DNA of 64,000 nucleotides from Hypoxylon rubiginosum (GCA_902806565.1 CADCXA010000032.1:658539-722538); one strand, 5' to 3'. Counted from the first letter of the stretch, positions 1-11,479 are shown. A program made the numbers and translations. The notes: a model not told the origin generated them from the letters alone.

Positions 1-770
1 CTGTGCGCCTTTTACTAACATACTCTTCAGCGCTTCTCTTAGCTGCTTGGGTGAGTTGTTGATAGAGCTTCTGCCAAGAAACGACCTGTCTCTAAGTGGT
101 TCAACTTATGCTCTATCGAGTACGGTAGGTATCGCACTTGTCTTCGCCAAGATATCGATCATCCAATTGTATCGGCGAGTCTTTTTCTCCTCGTCGCCGC
201 GGTGCTTTCGACAACGTCATCATCCCGACGGGTGTTGCCATCTCCCTGTTCCACGTAGCGTCAAGATATTCAAAGTAAGCGTTGAGGCCTTGGTCTCTTT
301 ATCTTCAGTGTGCCTCGTGAGTAAGTGTTCGCGAGACAGCATGACCGAGAACTCCCAATGCATCCCCCGGCGGCCAAAGATGAGTGTTGCTAATCCAGGA
401 ACGTGATGCGCAGTGAACTCCTAGAGACAAGATCTGGAACCCAGACCTTTGGGGAACATGTGTTGACATTGGAGTCTTCTTGTCAGCAATTGGAGTGTTC
501 AACATGATCACTGATAGTATCATCCTCTTGTTGCCTGTGAAGGCGGTCTGGTAGATGGCCTTGCAGTTTCAAAAGAAGGTTCTCGTTGTATTGGCCTTCA
601 CATTTGGTTTGGCGTAGGTACATACCATAGTCTCGCATGTATGTCGCTAACTATTCACCAACCTAGAGTTCCTGGGTTTAGCTTGTATGAATTTATTGTA
701 TGCCTCCAGGGGACCAACAACCCAGAAAAGAACTGGCATCAGCCGGCCATCGTGATGTGGGGGTAGGCGT
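1..770 (+). pseudogene. Rhodopsin-domain integral membrane protein, decayed fragment
   Basis: Two stretches match the fungal rhodopsin-domain (Pth11/SAT4-like) membrane-protein pattern. Near 120-190 a segment reads FAKISIIQLYRRVF, the usual end of a membrane helix and the loop after it. Near 450-545 another reads CVDIGVFLSAIGVFNM, followed by ITDSIILLLPVKAVW, the typical late helix. They lie in different frames and no splice plan joins them. A TAG follows the Trp at about 552, and homologous-looking sequence resumes after it (FQKKVLVVLAFTFGLA). A further weak match (NPEKNWHQPAIVMWG) lies near 705-765. The 5' end runs off the window. I read it as a pseudogene; function in the family is poorly defined (often cell-surface sensing). 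Confidence 0.55.
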
Positions 771-771
771 G

Positions 772-1489
772 CACTGGATCAGAATGTCTCAAATAGATGC
801 TGGCCAATCTTTCTTCGGCAGGAAAAGACCCGCGAACCGGCCATCAGTATTCTGAATGGCAGATACCGCTATCACAATACTAGGTCTGGCAAGAAAGAAA
901 GACGCCTGTTTTTTCACCGGGGATCTCGAAAAGCATGAGGGGTCCTGAAAACGACACCTAGGTACTTGAAGATGGCGCTTGCATACCCCGAGAGTAGCAC
1001 GGATCGTGAACAAGAGCCTACCTACCTCCTAAGGTATTTAAGGCAGCCTCAGTATGCGTCCTCGGCCTAGCGCACCTGCAACTCATCACAGGGCGGATCC
1101 TTACCTTGCAGTGTTAAGGCTGTCTCCCCACGCCCGCAGCCGACACGCAGCCGACATAATGTCATTCGTGATGGCCATGTGGCGTAGTATCTAAGATTCT
1201 TTAACTCTGGGTGATCGGATCTGCGGGGTGATATCTTTATATGGTACCACGATGTCGACCCCTTGCATTACCGAGCGAATCATGCACATGACCATGTGCC
1301 TTATCGGGTAAGGGGTTGAGGAAGGGTGATCCCGATCTTTGACTAATGCCATCCTTTGTATGTTGGAACAAACCAACTTGATAATCAGCTAGAACTCGCT
1401 GTTCTACGCATGAAATAGGCACCAAGGTACCTGTGACCGACCCGATCCTTACCATGTCATAGAGCACGCCTTGTTTGGAGCCGTGAAAC
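772..1489. other. Intergenic region upstream of the P450
   Basis: No gene is supported here. Reverse-strand reading frames of 60-86 codons exist but have no domain signal and overlap the expected promoter of the P450. A CCTAGGTAC motif, one of many in the window, sits near 957-966. Confidence 0.5.
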
Positions 1490-3141
1490 ATGGCCATTAG
1501 CGACTACATCTCAACAGCATTTTCCGTTCCGCTGTGGTATTCTCTTCTAATCCCCTTCCTTGCGCTTCTGATCTATATCGTTGGAAATGAATTTGTGCGG
1601 GCAAGCGCAAAAGTCCCCGGCTGGAAGGGGCCGAGAGGATGGCCACTTGTTGGCAGCCTCCTCGATGTGCGGAAAAATGCCGCAATGAAATATCAAGAAT
1701 GGGCCAAGACATACGGGGAGGTGTACCAGGTACAGCTCGGGAACACGAACGTAGTGGTGGTCAACAGTGCAGCTGCAGCGAAAGCTCTCTTCCAGACGAA
1801 CTCGCACGCACTCAGCTCACGACCCGTAACGTATACGTTTCACAAGGTATGCAGAGCAATTACACCAGACGGAATGTCCAATTGACCATGAATTTCGATA
1901 GGGCGCGCCGAGCTCAGCAAGCTTCACCATTGGAACGTCACCTTATGACGAAAGTCTTGAGCGGAAAAAGAAAGGAGCTGCCATCCAGTCCTACGTACCA
2001 TACCTAGACCTCGAAACTAAGTCGTTGATCAGAGATTTACTTGACATTGGTAAGATGGGAACGGTACCTATCGATCCGTTGCTCATGATCCAACGAATGA
2101 GCCTGTCACTGGTGACCACGATCAATTGGGGTGTCCGAGTCCCCTCTATCGAAAGCGAACTTTTTAGGGAAATTGTCACGGTAGAAGAAGAGCTGAATCG
2201 AACTCGTTCCACGATCGGGAATCTGGCGGACCTATACCTCTACTACGTTTAAGTCCCCTTTCTCGAGTCACGGCAACGTCAAGGTCACTCCGTCAGCGGC
2301 GAGACAAGTACATGGCCAAGTTCGACGAGGATGTCGCCCGTCAGGTTGAAGAGGGTCTCAGAAACAAGCCATGCGTGCAAGCCAGCGTGATCAAGTACAA
2401 GGAGGTCGAGTTAACCAGTGCGAAATTGAGGTCAATCAGTCTATCTATGACAAGTGGAGGGTTCGAAACAGTAGCTAACTCGGTGCACTGGACAATTGGT
2501 CACCTGGCCTTGCACCCCGAACTCCAGGACAAAGCCTACGAGCAGATTAGGCAGTTCAGTGGGCCTGGTTTACCCGACGCGGCGGACGATCAGAAGTGTG
2601 CATATATCCTGGCACTTGCTAAGGAGTCGCTTCGCTACTTCACCGTCATCCCGCTCGCGCTACCACGAGTGTCCATCAAGGATATCTATTACGAGGGAGC
2701 ATTGATTCCCACTGGCAGTACGGTTTATATGAATGCCTGGGCCTGCAACATGGGGTAAGCCATCTATTAAAGCTACGGCTATTCTATTAAGGGGTATCTG
2801 TTAATGGTTTAACCGAGCGTCTCGTAGATCCAGGGCTGTGGTCAGAGCCGGCAGTCTTTCGACCGGAACGCTGGCTTGAACATCCAGATGCTACTGTATT
2901 TACCTTTGGGCTGGGTTATCGCATGTGCTCAGCGCATTTACTGGCTGCTAGGGAGTTATACCTCATATTCATGAGACTTCTGTCCAGTTTCCGCTTCGTG
3001 GCTTGTGGGAAGATTAGATGCGACCCTAGAGAGGATATTAAAAACCCAAAAGACTTAATTATGGCGGCGAAGCCGTATAAAGTCATGTGTATTCCTCGAG
3101 ATGAGAAGGGCTTAGCTGAATGCTTAACGGTGGATGAGTAG
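1490..3141 (+). pseudogene. CYP504-like cytochrome P450 (phenylacetate hydroxylase type), frame-disrupted
   Basis: Heme-thiolate monooxygenase resembling fungal phenylacetate 2-hydroxylases. It opens with an N-terminal membrane anchor (residues ~10-30), then a proline-rich KVPGWKGPRGWPLVG hinge. The I-helix equivalent reads SGGFETV, the K-helix ExxR is ESLR, the PERF-like part is FRPERW, and the heme loop is FTFGLGYRMC with the Cys ligand. Intron 1 is 1847-1901 and in phase. Two breaks follow. An in-frame TAA at 2250-2252 is followed by matching sequence in another frame, as if about 5 nt were extra. The last intron (about 2755-2827) joins out of phase, as if one G in the GGGG run at 2752-2755 were extra. 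A 50-nt intron 2247-2296 would bypass the first break but removes family-like residues. Pseudogene, or sequencing error in an intact gene. Confidence 0.7.
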
Positions 3142-4024
3142 GGGCTTCTTGATGCGCCGCCCTGACCGGTTATAGATAGCTGAAGGTCGTAGGTACCAGC
3201 TGATGTAGAAAAGGGCGCATGTAGGACCAATACAGCCATTTCCACGCTCCTGGAGTACTTCTTAAAACTGGTTCGCCTGAATGGGTCGGTTGCCGTTTCC
3301 AATACTGCTCTTGATTCGTGGCGATACCTCGACTAGGAGCGAAGATTAGGTAGCCCTGACCTAACAAGAAGGCATCCGAGATACTCATCGCAAGAATCAT
3401 TCTATGGAACTCAATGCGTTGGACTTACATGTATTAGTATTCCTAGGTTGGTGCGAATGTCGATCCGTGGAGGCAAGAAGCCGACGGGTTAAGCTCCAAG
3501 CTGCAATATTACTGCGTTTTGTCCCATCAGGTGAAATCACGGAGAAGTGGGAACATAAAGGGATACGGTGAAGAGGTAGGAAAGTTGATGAACTTGTCAT
3601 TTTATTTGTGAGTCGTGGTGGCTTCGTCTTGAAGCAGAAGGATCTCGGATTTTCATACCATTTCCTAAGTAGGAATGGAATAATTGCTTTGGGATCCCCC
3701 AGAATCGTTGTTGAAGATTGAACCTGGTGTATAGGTAGTCTCATGGCAGTGAAGATGGTACATAATCCAATGGTCAAGTGTTAACACGGCCTTTGTCCCG
3801 GTAGCCCGGCCGCCGGGAACGGGGCCCGGTCCCTGGCCTCATTAGTTATGGTCTGTCTTTTCTTAGACAGCTACATTACGCCCGAACTCTGCCCCGTTAC
3901 ACAGCCTACGGGGTAGGCTTGCTCTTGCCATGGGGTTAATCACAGACAGAACTGACATGCAATATATGCCAAATGCAACATTCATTTGAAGACAAAGCCA
4001 AGAATTTATCATACTTGCTTAACT
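3142..4024. other. Intergenic region between P450 and MFS transporter
   Basis: No convincing gene. A GC-rich patch lies near 3795-3835 (cggccgccgggaacgggg). The reverse reading frames here (up to 128 codons) show no domain signature. Confidence 0.5.
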
Positions 4025-5635
4025 ATGGTATCGCCTCCTAAGCCTCTTCGGACTACGACCGCCCAAGCTATCGCTGACGTATCAGTTTACGATGGCTCTC
4101 GCACCGAGGCGTCGTCCGCCTTCGCGGTCATGAGTCACTGCGACGATAGGAAAAAGTGCGATGTTTTCCTTACGGGCGACGCCGTTGTGGTCCCAGAATC
4201 TCCAGATCAGAGTCTGGGAGCATCGCCGGCGGCAGATGCTAGGGTCCCCGATGGGGGATACGGATGGGTCGTCGTCGCCGGGTGTGCGACTCTCACCTTT
4301 TGGTTTGGCGGCACCACGTACTCCTGGGGGGTTATGCAGGCTTCGTTAGTAAACCAGGGTCTTGCGAGCGCTTCAACGCTTGCGTTTGTCGGTAAATTTT
4401 CCCATTCAATGCCCATTCTTCTTCTCTGACGCCTGCTAACAAGGGATATGCGCGCAGGCAGCACAGCTGTGGCAGCTATTGCCGCCTTTGCTCTAATCAA
4501 CGCCCGCATTGTTCGTCTCCTAGGAGCTCGAATCACAGCCTTGCTCGGAGTCTTCTTGATGGGCATTGGCGAAACTACGGCTTCGTTCACTACTAACTCC
4601 ATCGGCGGCCTGTTCGCCACCGAAAGCATACTCATGGGCATTGGTGTCAGCCTGTGTTTTATGGTTACTTCGGTTACGCCGGCGCAGTATTTCAGGAACA
4701 GACGAGGTCTGGCTAATGGGATCGTGTATGCCGGCGGTGGCCTGGGTGGTACCGGTATCGCATTCGCCATGGATGCAATCAACCAAAGCTTGGGCACAGA
4801 ATGGACATTTCGAATTCTCGGGATCGCCATGCTGGGTACTGGCCTCCCGATGGCGTTCCTAATCAAGGATCGAAACGGACCTCCTCCCGTCCGAGCGTGG
4901 GTAGAATGGTAAGGTTCCCTGTTCGCATACATTGCAATCCGATACCGCATCCATCACATCCCTTGCATTATTAGGACCCTTGCATTGTTAGGAGTACCCA
5001 AAACTAACATACCATCACCAACAGAAGCCTATTTAAAGATTACCGCTTCACAACTCTATTCCTCTGTGGCCTTATTGCCACATTCCCTCTCTTTGTCCCG
5101 GTTTTTTTCGTCGCACTTTACGCCGAATCTTTTGGGGTCTCCTCGCTTGGCGGCGCTGGTCTCGTCGCGGCCTTCCAGTTTGCTTCCCTTTTCGGACGGT
5201 TAGGCGGTGGCGTCCTTGCAGACGTCCTCGGTGCTCTCAACACCCTCATCTCGTCCCTCGTGCTCAACGTATTAAGCATGCTGCTGATCTGGCCTTTCAG
5301 CACGTCAATTGGCCCGCTAGTTGTTTTCGTCATCTTAAATGGGGCAGCCAACGGCACCTTTTTCGCGACTATGCCTACTATGTACGGTGGTCGCCAACAT
5401 CTTCGGGAGTGCCCGGTTGAGCGTTGCGATGGGCATGGTGGTCACGGCTTGGACTGGTGGTTACCTGCTCGGCAGCCCAGTTGCTAGTTATATCCTCAGC
5501 GCAACGGGCGATGAACACGATGTTCATAGTTATTTGCCAAGTATATTCTACGCCAGTGGTCTCAGCGCGCTGGCGCTTGCCTTGAGCCTAATGACGCGGC
5601 TTAAGATCTCGCGCCACATTGTATACCAGGTGTAA
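4025..5635 (+). CDS. MFS monocarboxylate-type transporter, one frameshift
   Basis: Major facilitator of the fungal monocarboxylate porter family (Mch/Esbp6-like), expected in a cell membrane; substrate not deducible. The start is the first ATG in frame. A cytosolic N-tail of about 75 residues precedes the family signature PDGGYGWVVV, then membrane helices. Exons 4025-4391, 4458-4908 and 5028 onward; intron 1 is in phase, intron 2 uses an AAG acceptor at 5027 because the earlier CAG would create TGA. Near 5371-5383 the frame slips: FFATMPT is followed in another frame by VVANIFGSARLSVAMGM, which is continuous in homologues. About 7 nt resembling a duplicated ACTATG appear to be extra. The gene then stays open to TAA at 5633. 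It lies beside the P450, so a catabolic pair is possible. Confidence 0.72.
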
Positions 5636-6494
5636 GTGGTTATGAGAGTTACAAATGTATACCTAGGTAGGTACACAGGTCAAACGCTTGACAATCTGGC
5701 ATGAGCTGAGGGTGGACAGCCTGGCATGTAAGGGCCGACTCGCGCGAGCTTGCGAATAGGGGCATTGAGGGTGGGGCTGGTGCTTACATAAACTCCGGGT
5801 TATTGTTACTGGTCGATTCAGATAGCACCTACTCAGATGGTTATGGTGTTGTGTTATTATCAGAGGACCCGTGCATGCCGACAATTCGACATAATGCGTA
5901 GCCGAGCCTGACTCGTCTCGAGTCTGAATGATTAGAGCGTCCCTAAGAAACGAATCGCCACCTCAAATATAGGACAACGCTGCGAACTTGGGACTATCGA
6001 CGAGCAGAACAATTCATAGCATCCCAAATAATGGGCACTCAGCAGGCTTCTCCTTCGTCGGAAGGAGCTGGAGATTGAGCAGCTTGATACCATTTCTAGT
6101 CCCTAATACTAGGATTGGAAATCTCACATAGAGCTAGCCGGCGCTGGAGAAGATCTGGAAGTTGGGGTCACAAAGGTAAAAGCCCTACATGGTGGGTAGG
6201 GCTCCTTCGGTCGGCGGGGAGGATCAAAATGCTGCCACAAAGTGCACTTTTCTTCAGCTCTCCGACAGGGGCAGGCTAATTTCAACTAAAGAGAAGTAGG
6301 CTGGCTTATCATGTGACGTCCACGACAGCGGAATAGGGCGGACCCCCAGGTTCTCAGCTGCGGAACGTAATACGTGAGGATCCAAGGTGAACAACGTCAA
6401 TCCATTAGAAAAGCAGTATCCTAACGTATCGACTACGACATCAGCTTTAGCATCAAGCACATGTGATATTGTTCGTTTTGACAAGCTAAACACA
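5636..6494. other. Intergenic region between MFS and Clr5 genes
   Basis: No gene supported. A TACCTAGGTAGGTA motif lies at about 5660-5673. The reverse-strand frame at 6254-6502 overlaps the Clr5 promoter and has no domain. Confidence 0.5.
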
Positions 6495-7173
6495 ATGACC
6501 AAACCATGGGATCAATATGAGGCCACCATCAAACGTCTTTACGCAGAGCACCCTCTTGCCACAGTACGACAGATAATGGCAGACCAGCATGGGTTCAAAG
6601 CATCGTAAGCTATATTGACTACAGAAATGTTGAGATGCACTTAATAACCCGTCAGGACTCGCGCGTACCGGTGTAAGATTCCACAAATGGGGTGTTGGAA
6701 AGTATCGCATCAGGAGACCAGTCAGTGGTACTACGAGACGAGATGAATCCGAAAATGGTGACAGCTCTCTATCAGATCATGAGACGTCGCAATCTCCCCC
6801 TAACGACACTAGAGATATTGGGACTTCAAGGATAAGCCGGTCCGACGAAATCACTGTGCAAAGGCTATTATCTAATATTGGCGCATTTCGAATCCGAACC
6901 CGAACCCTGTCGCGCCCTCCATCCTTGTCGCCTACGGACTTTGTGCCTGAATCTGGGAAATCTGACAGCGGCGTTATTGACCAGGACGACGATAGTTCAT
7001 CTTATTCGGCGTTGGAATCTAATTTCTCTGCGAATACCTTTGCAAGTTCCGTGTCTTCCGCCGATGGTACCGTGTTCGCCGCAAGCGACTTTCTGGTAGA
7101 TGTATTCCCGGTTGTTATTTTAGTAATTTATATATTGGTTTTATATCGGTACTTAAGTTTCCACAGTAACTAA
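6495..7173 (+). CDS. Clr5-domain protein, probable one-base frameshift
   Basis: The N-terminus (residues 1-37: KPWDQYEATIKRLY, then MADQHGFKAS) is the Clr5 domain, a short fungal-specific domain of unproven function named after fission yeast Clr5. Exon 1 ends at 6604; intron 6605-6655 has GTAAGC and CAG ends. Exon 2 begins with TRAYR but needs a shift of one base at about 6670-6676 to continue as RFHKWGVGKY, the expected end of the domain. That frame is then open for some 165 codons, Ser/Asp-rich, and finishes with a hydrophobic stretch (PVVILVIYILVLYRYL), probably one membrane segment. Without the shift a stop comes soon after. Either a recent lesion or a sequence error. Confidence 0.6.
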
Positions 7174-7680
7174 GTACCCGGCTAGGTACCTACTTTCTAC
7201 ATTTCGGATTAACGTAAGTCGCCGAAGTCGCCGAAATGGCAGCCGAAAGGATAATAGATCTTAACTACTACGGAGCGACATCACGTCCGGTATTCGACTG
7301 GCCATTCTAAGGCTGCCCCGATGCAAGCACGCACCTCGATCCGATATGGGAGACATGCGAAAACGCATACAAAGCCGCAAATCGCAACGGGCATCTAATT
7401 ATAGCATCTAATCAAAACCTCATGCTGATGCGACAGAAACACGCCGGCAACGTCGCAAGAAATAAAAGGCCCGGACCTGGAATAGTTGGATGGCATGTAA
7501 GTCGTGAGAAAGTCCTGCCAAGTCCTGCGGCGTCAAAAGTGACAGCTAGAATATATATTGAAAAAGCTTAAATCAATCTCGTTACTTAGTGCTCACGCGA
7601 CAGTGGAAACCTAAGATGCACGATGCACGATCCACTTGATGGTGACAGCCAGGCAGCTTAAATAAACGTCATTCACGAAA

Positions 7681-7825
7681 GGGGGGATAGGCTGGGGTGG
7701 ATTATAAGATTAGGTGCTATAACACGTCGCCTGTTATAGCACGCGGTTAAGGCCTACCCCAAGGCCTACCCCGGAGAAAAGAGGGGGATACCAATAGCGC
7801 TGATAAAAATCGAACCTATCCCCCC
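7681..7825. repeat. Small nested inverted-repeat element, MITE-like
   Basis: The outer arms are GGGGGGATAGG (7681-7691) and its exact complement (7815-7825). Inside lies a second perfect 11-bp inverted repeat, GTGCTATAACA (7714-7724) against 7732-7742, with a 7-base loop. Between them AAGGCCTACCCC occurs twice in tandem. The total length of about 145 bp suits a miniature inverted-repeat transposon, but no clear target-site duplication is visible. Confidence 0.45.
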
Positions 7826-8270
7826 TAATAGCCAATTCCCGGTACATGGTCACAGAAGAGTAGCGTCGACGGAAGCACCGTAAACCAATCATAGCATGTT
7901 GAAGCCATGGTATGTTGAAGCTATGGCATGTTGAAGGTGATATGTCAAGTCAGAGCAGCGACATCGACCAGCATCGCCGCATCGCGCATCGCCGCCGACG
8001 TGACGCGACTGAGCAGCCGTCAACCTCCTAGGGCATGCTATGCCTTACTATTGGCACCGCCCACGGTAGGTATGTAAGTTCCATGCTTACTATACCACCG
8101 ACGCCACCTCTTTTCCCCTCCATCGCGGAAATTGAACAGCAATGCGCGTCTTCACCGAGGCCCCCGAGGTCGATGATAAAAATATGTCGTCGGTTGTTAT
8201 GTTACATGGTAACAGTAAGCTCTTCGTCCTTGGCCCATTCCCGTTCGTCGGCGCCATGCCGGAGCGAAAC

Positions 8271-8309
8271 TGCAACCTGCAACCTGCAACCTGCAACCTG
8301 CAACCTGCA
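8271..8309. repeat. Tandem repeat (TGCAACC)5
   Basis: Five exact copies of the 7-bp unit TGCAACC plus a partial sixth, about 320 bp upstream of the phytase-like gene. Confidence 0.95.
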
Positions 8310-8626
8310 CACCTACCTGTTTCGACGGTTTGGCTACTTCCTTATAGCGTGAATACCTGGGAACCGTGTGACCGTAACGCCCGAGGCATGCTCGAGCACC
8401 TGGGCAGGCTGCATGACACATCGGAGCCATGGTATTTTTAGAAGCAAGTCTGTTTGTCAGCTTTGACAGGCGATGAGTGCGTGCTTTGGCTGGCGATGAG
8501 AATAGTGAGGGCGATGGGCCGACTGGTGATATATTCGTGTCCATCTCCCCTTTACTTCTGCATGAACCATCAGGACGTTTCTACTTTCATCCCGCCGTTC
8601 GATTGCATCATTCCTGGATTGCGAAA

Positions 8627-10508
8627 ATGAAGTTCCTTCTCCCTACTGCATGCCTTGCCGCTCCAATCTACGGAGCGACTATTCATGGCCGGACGGAATC
8701 CACATCGTCCGTCGTAAGTAAGACGACCTGTGGTGGCATCACCTACGAGTACAAAGAGTTGGCTGGCTATGGATATGTCGTGTCGGACGCCGTGGACAAG
8801 TACGGAGATGTCCTCGGCGCGCTTGGCTCTTCCATACATATCGACCAAGCCTCGTGGAAGAAGCTAAACAACGGAAGCTATACGGGCTTGCTTTGGTCAT
8901 TACCAGATCGCGGCTGGTACGTTGATCGGGGGGGTGCATCGTACCTACCTAGGGCAAGCTGAGCTGACAGTCATCCTAGGAATGGTCAAGGGACTGTCAA
9001 CTACCACCCGCGGGTTCACAAGTTCACCATTGTCTTCACCCCTAACCCATCCGCAACAGTGGAGAACCCGTCGGGCCCGAATCTATTTTTCAAGTATCAG
9101 GATACGATACTCTTCACCGCGCCGGACGGGACGTCGCTCTCGGGTATAGACCCAGACGCGACGGGCCACCTCTCATACGCTGGCTTTCCCGAGTTACCCG
9201 TAGCTACTTTCCCGGGCGACGGCTTCGGCGGGGCTGGGCCGGGCGGCAAATCCGTAACAGTGGACTCCGAGGGGCTCTACGTGAACGACGACGGAAGCTT
9301 CTGGGTATCGGACGAGTTCGGGCCATACATCTGTAAGAGGCTTGCCACCTTTGTACTAGCCAGGCCGCTAACTTCGGCACAGATCTATTCGGCCATGACG
9401 GAAAGATGCTCACTGCTATCAGGCCGCCCGAGGCCATCGTGCCCAGGCGCAACGGCACCACTTCGTTTTCCTCTGATAACCCGCCCATCTATTCCAATGG
9501 CGGCGAGGGCCACGACGTGGATCCAGAGAACCCAGTCAGTGGCCGTGTTAATGACCATGGTAAGGAAGACCGAGACCGAGATTTGGGCAATCATTATTGA
9601 CATGCACACGTCATTAGGCTTCGAGGCCTTATCCGTATCTGATGGTGGCAAGACGCTTTGGGTGCTCCTGCAAACCGCTGGCGTGCAAGAAGGGGTGAGT
9701 TCAATGTCCCGGAACCCATCTATCCCTTAGGCTAGCGAAGCTGTACCTATTCAAGTCGCGAATTTTCGCTTGCTAACCGAGGCTGGATACAGGGCTTGGT
9801 GTGGGCGACATCGCGCTATGTCCGACTCCTTAAATACGACGTCTCAACCCGACTTGCCCCCGTGTACGTCGGGGAGTGGGTCGTGCCTCTGCCGCTCACT
9901 GTGAAGCCGGAGACGGAGGAGGTCATATCTGCGGCGCAGACGGAGATCATCGCTTTGGAAAAGGGCCAGTTCTTGGTGTTGACGCAGACCTTCGGTGCCG
10001 GCCGCGGCAAGAACGACACCTTCTCTACGCACCGCCACGTGGATGTCTTCGACATGTCCAAGGCGACGCAGATCAAGGGGGACAAGTTCGACTGCAGCAG
10101 CTGCGGGGTCTCGGACGCCCAGACCGGCGCGCTGGCAGAGGGCATCACGCCGGCGACGTTTTGCGACTTCCTGGATTACAACGACAACGCGCAGCTCGGT
10201 CGTTTCGGTCTGCACAACGGCGGCGCGCAGGACCAATCCTTACTGGTAAGTTCTTGTCGTGTCCCGACTCTCTAGCCATCCATCACGGAGTCGTAGTAGT
10301 AACTTGTCGACAGAACGAGAAGTGGGAGTCGATCGGCTTGGTACCTGTTAATCCCGCCGCGCCAAACGGGGAGTTTTACCTTTTCAGTCTCAGCGACAAC
10401 GACTTCGTCACGACCAACGGCCACATGAACGGGGGCAAATTTCACTACGTCGACGCGACCGACGTTGACAATCAGGCTCTGGTGTTCAAAATCAACATTT
10501 CATCTTGA
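8627..10508 (+). CDS. Secreted phytase-like / esterase-like family protein
   Basis: Matches the fungal family annotated as esterase-like activity of phytase (phytase-like domain, beta-propeller type). Substrate is not established. A signal peptide is likely (MKFLLPTACLAAPIYG). Six exons: 8627-8916, 8980-9332, 9383-9559, 9618-9694, 9793-10245, 10314-10508. All five introns are GT-AG, 50-98 bp, and every junction is in phase, giving 514 residues. Family segments in order are SDEFGPYIYLFGHDGKML, YSNGGEGHDVDPENP, GFEALSVSDGGKTLW, ATSRYVRLLKYD and TPATFCDFLDYNDNAQLG. The only clearly intact larger gene in the first 11 kb apart from the gene at 11.6 kb. No sign of damage. Confidence 0.82.
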
Positions 10509-10989
10509 TTCATCTTAAAGGGTCCTGATTCATTTTAAAGGGGGCTTGGTTAGCATTGGAACAACTGGATGGTGTCTGGATGGTGTCAGGCCAAGAACTC
10601 ACTGCCGAGCCACCACGCCACGTAATACGTAATGGGATCGAGCGGCAAAACGGCAAGACAGCGAGACGCGGTAGTGAGTAGTGGCTGTGTTATAGAGCGC
10701 TAGCCACACCCTCCCACCTAGAGTCTTTAACGCATTCAAGTCGTTCTCAGTACCTAGTTTCTTTTCTAGATTTATGTAACGGTTATAAAATCATATCATA
10801 TGCCCGGTCGTAGGACTCTTGTCTCTTATCTTTCACCCATCACAGTGTTGTGTGGTGCTACATCCACGACAACAACAACAACCACCATAACATCTACCAG
10901 CTGGTAAACAATCATGCTGCAGTCCCAGGGGTCTCGTTCACCCCTTCTACTTCAGCCGCCAGCCACTCCGCAACATCGCCGAAGAGATT
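10509..10989. other. Intergenic region after the phytase-like gene
   Basis: No gene supported. CAACAACAACAACCACC lies near 10868. An ATG at 10914 opens a 31-codon frame ending at about 11009 that overlaps the start of the next small reading frame; it could be an upstream ORF. Confidence 0.4.
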
Positions 10990-11271
10990 ATGGATCGACT
11001 TCCTAAGAGAGATCGTCCCGTAGCCACGTCCTACGATATGACAAAACTAGAGGAGTTCTGGGGATTGGCAGCTAAGGAACGAAGATCCGCTTTCAGAATA
11101 GTAGTCTATCTTGCAATTTGTGTTTCTCCAGCTCTGGTATTCATGTTCGCGTGGCTATTTGGTTGGTTCCGAGATGGAGATATCCAAAGCGCCTCGACGC
11201 CAATGACTATCACACTTGCATCACTAACGTTGCTATGGACCGTCATATATGATGGAACCCGCGATGATTAG
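10990..11271 (+). CDS. Small two-helix membrane protein, hypothetical
   Basis: ATG to TGA-free frame of 93 codons. A charged N-terminus of about 30 residues is followed by two hydrophobic stretches (about residues 33-54, AFRIVVYLAICVSPALVFMF, and about 68-87, PMTITLASLTLLWTVIYD). I do not recognise the family. A TPR relic follows within 110 bp, so it may be a surviving piece of a larger decayed gene rather than an independent one. Confidence 0.35.
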   Translation: MDRLPKRDRPVATSYDMTKLEEFWGLAAKERRSAFRIVVYLAICVSPALVFMFAWLFGWFRDGDIQSASTPMTITLASLTLLWTVIYDGTRDD

Positions 11272-11380
11272 GTCGTTGGAGGGCATGCAAGGATTAACAT
11301 TTATAAAATGGCCTGATAATGTACAAGTCACCTCACGAATCATGAGGGAGTGGGGATGGATATTTGCCACCTAGGGAGAT

Positions 11381-11479
11381 GATAATCAGGGGAAGTATGA
11401 AGAGGCCGAACAGATGCATCGACAGACCCCTCAATTCTTAAGAACAACTGCGAGGTTGTTCATGCTGCTTAGGATTTAG
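11381..11479 (+). pseudogene. TPR-repeat relic (kinesin-light-chain-like)
   Basis: One frame reads NQGKYEEAEQMHRQTPQFL, which closely matches the start of the tetratricopeptide units that end fungal NB-ARC/TPR proteins (KYEEAEQMHRQTL is common). It then drifts and stops at 11477. Only about one repeat remains. It lies 2 kb from the disrupted NLR gene on the other strand. Confidence 0.5.

Larger units (their letters stand above)
7174..8626. other. Gene-free stretch with short repeats
   Basis: No gene supported over about 1.45 kb. It holds a nested inverted-repeat unit (7681-7825), a 16-bp unit near 7894-7936 built on CATGTTGAAG, and a 7-bp tandem array (8271-8309), listed separately. The rest is unremarkable promoter-type sequence for the downstream gene. 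Confidence 0.5.

Noticed and set aside
2247..2296. 50-nt GT-AG intron that would remove the in-frame stop in the P450
   Set aside because: Splicing is possible, but it deletes sequence that reads as family-like (VTATSRSLRQRRDKY in another frame); a frameshift explains the homology better.
1490..5635. P450 plus transporter as a secondary-metabolite cluster
   Set aside because: No backbone enzyme (PKS, NRPS or terpene synthase) is present; the P450 resembles the catabolic CYP504 group.
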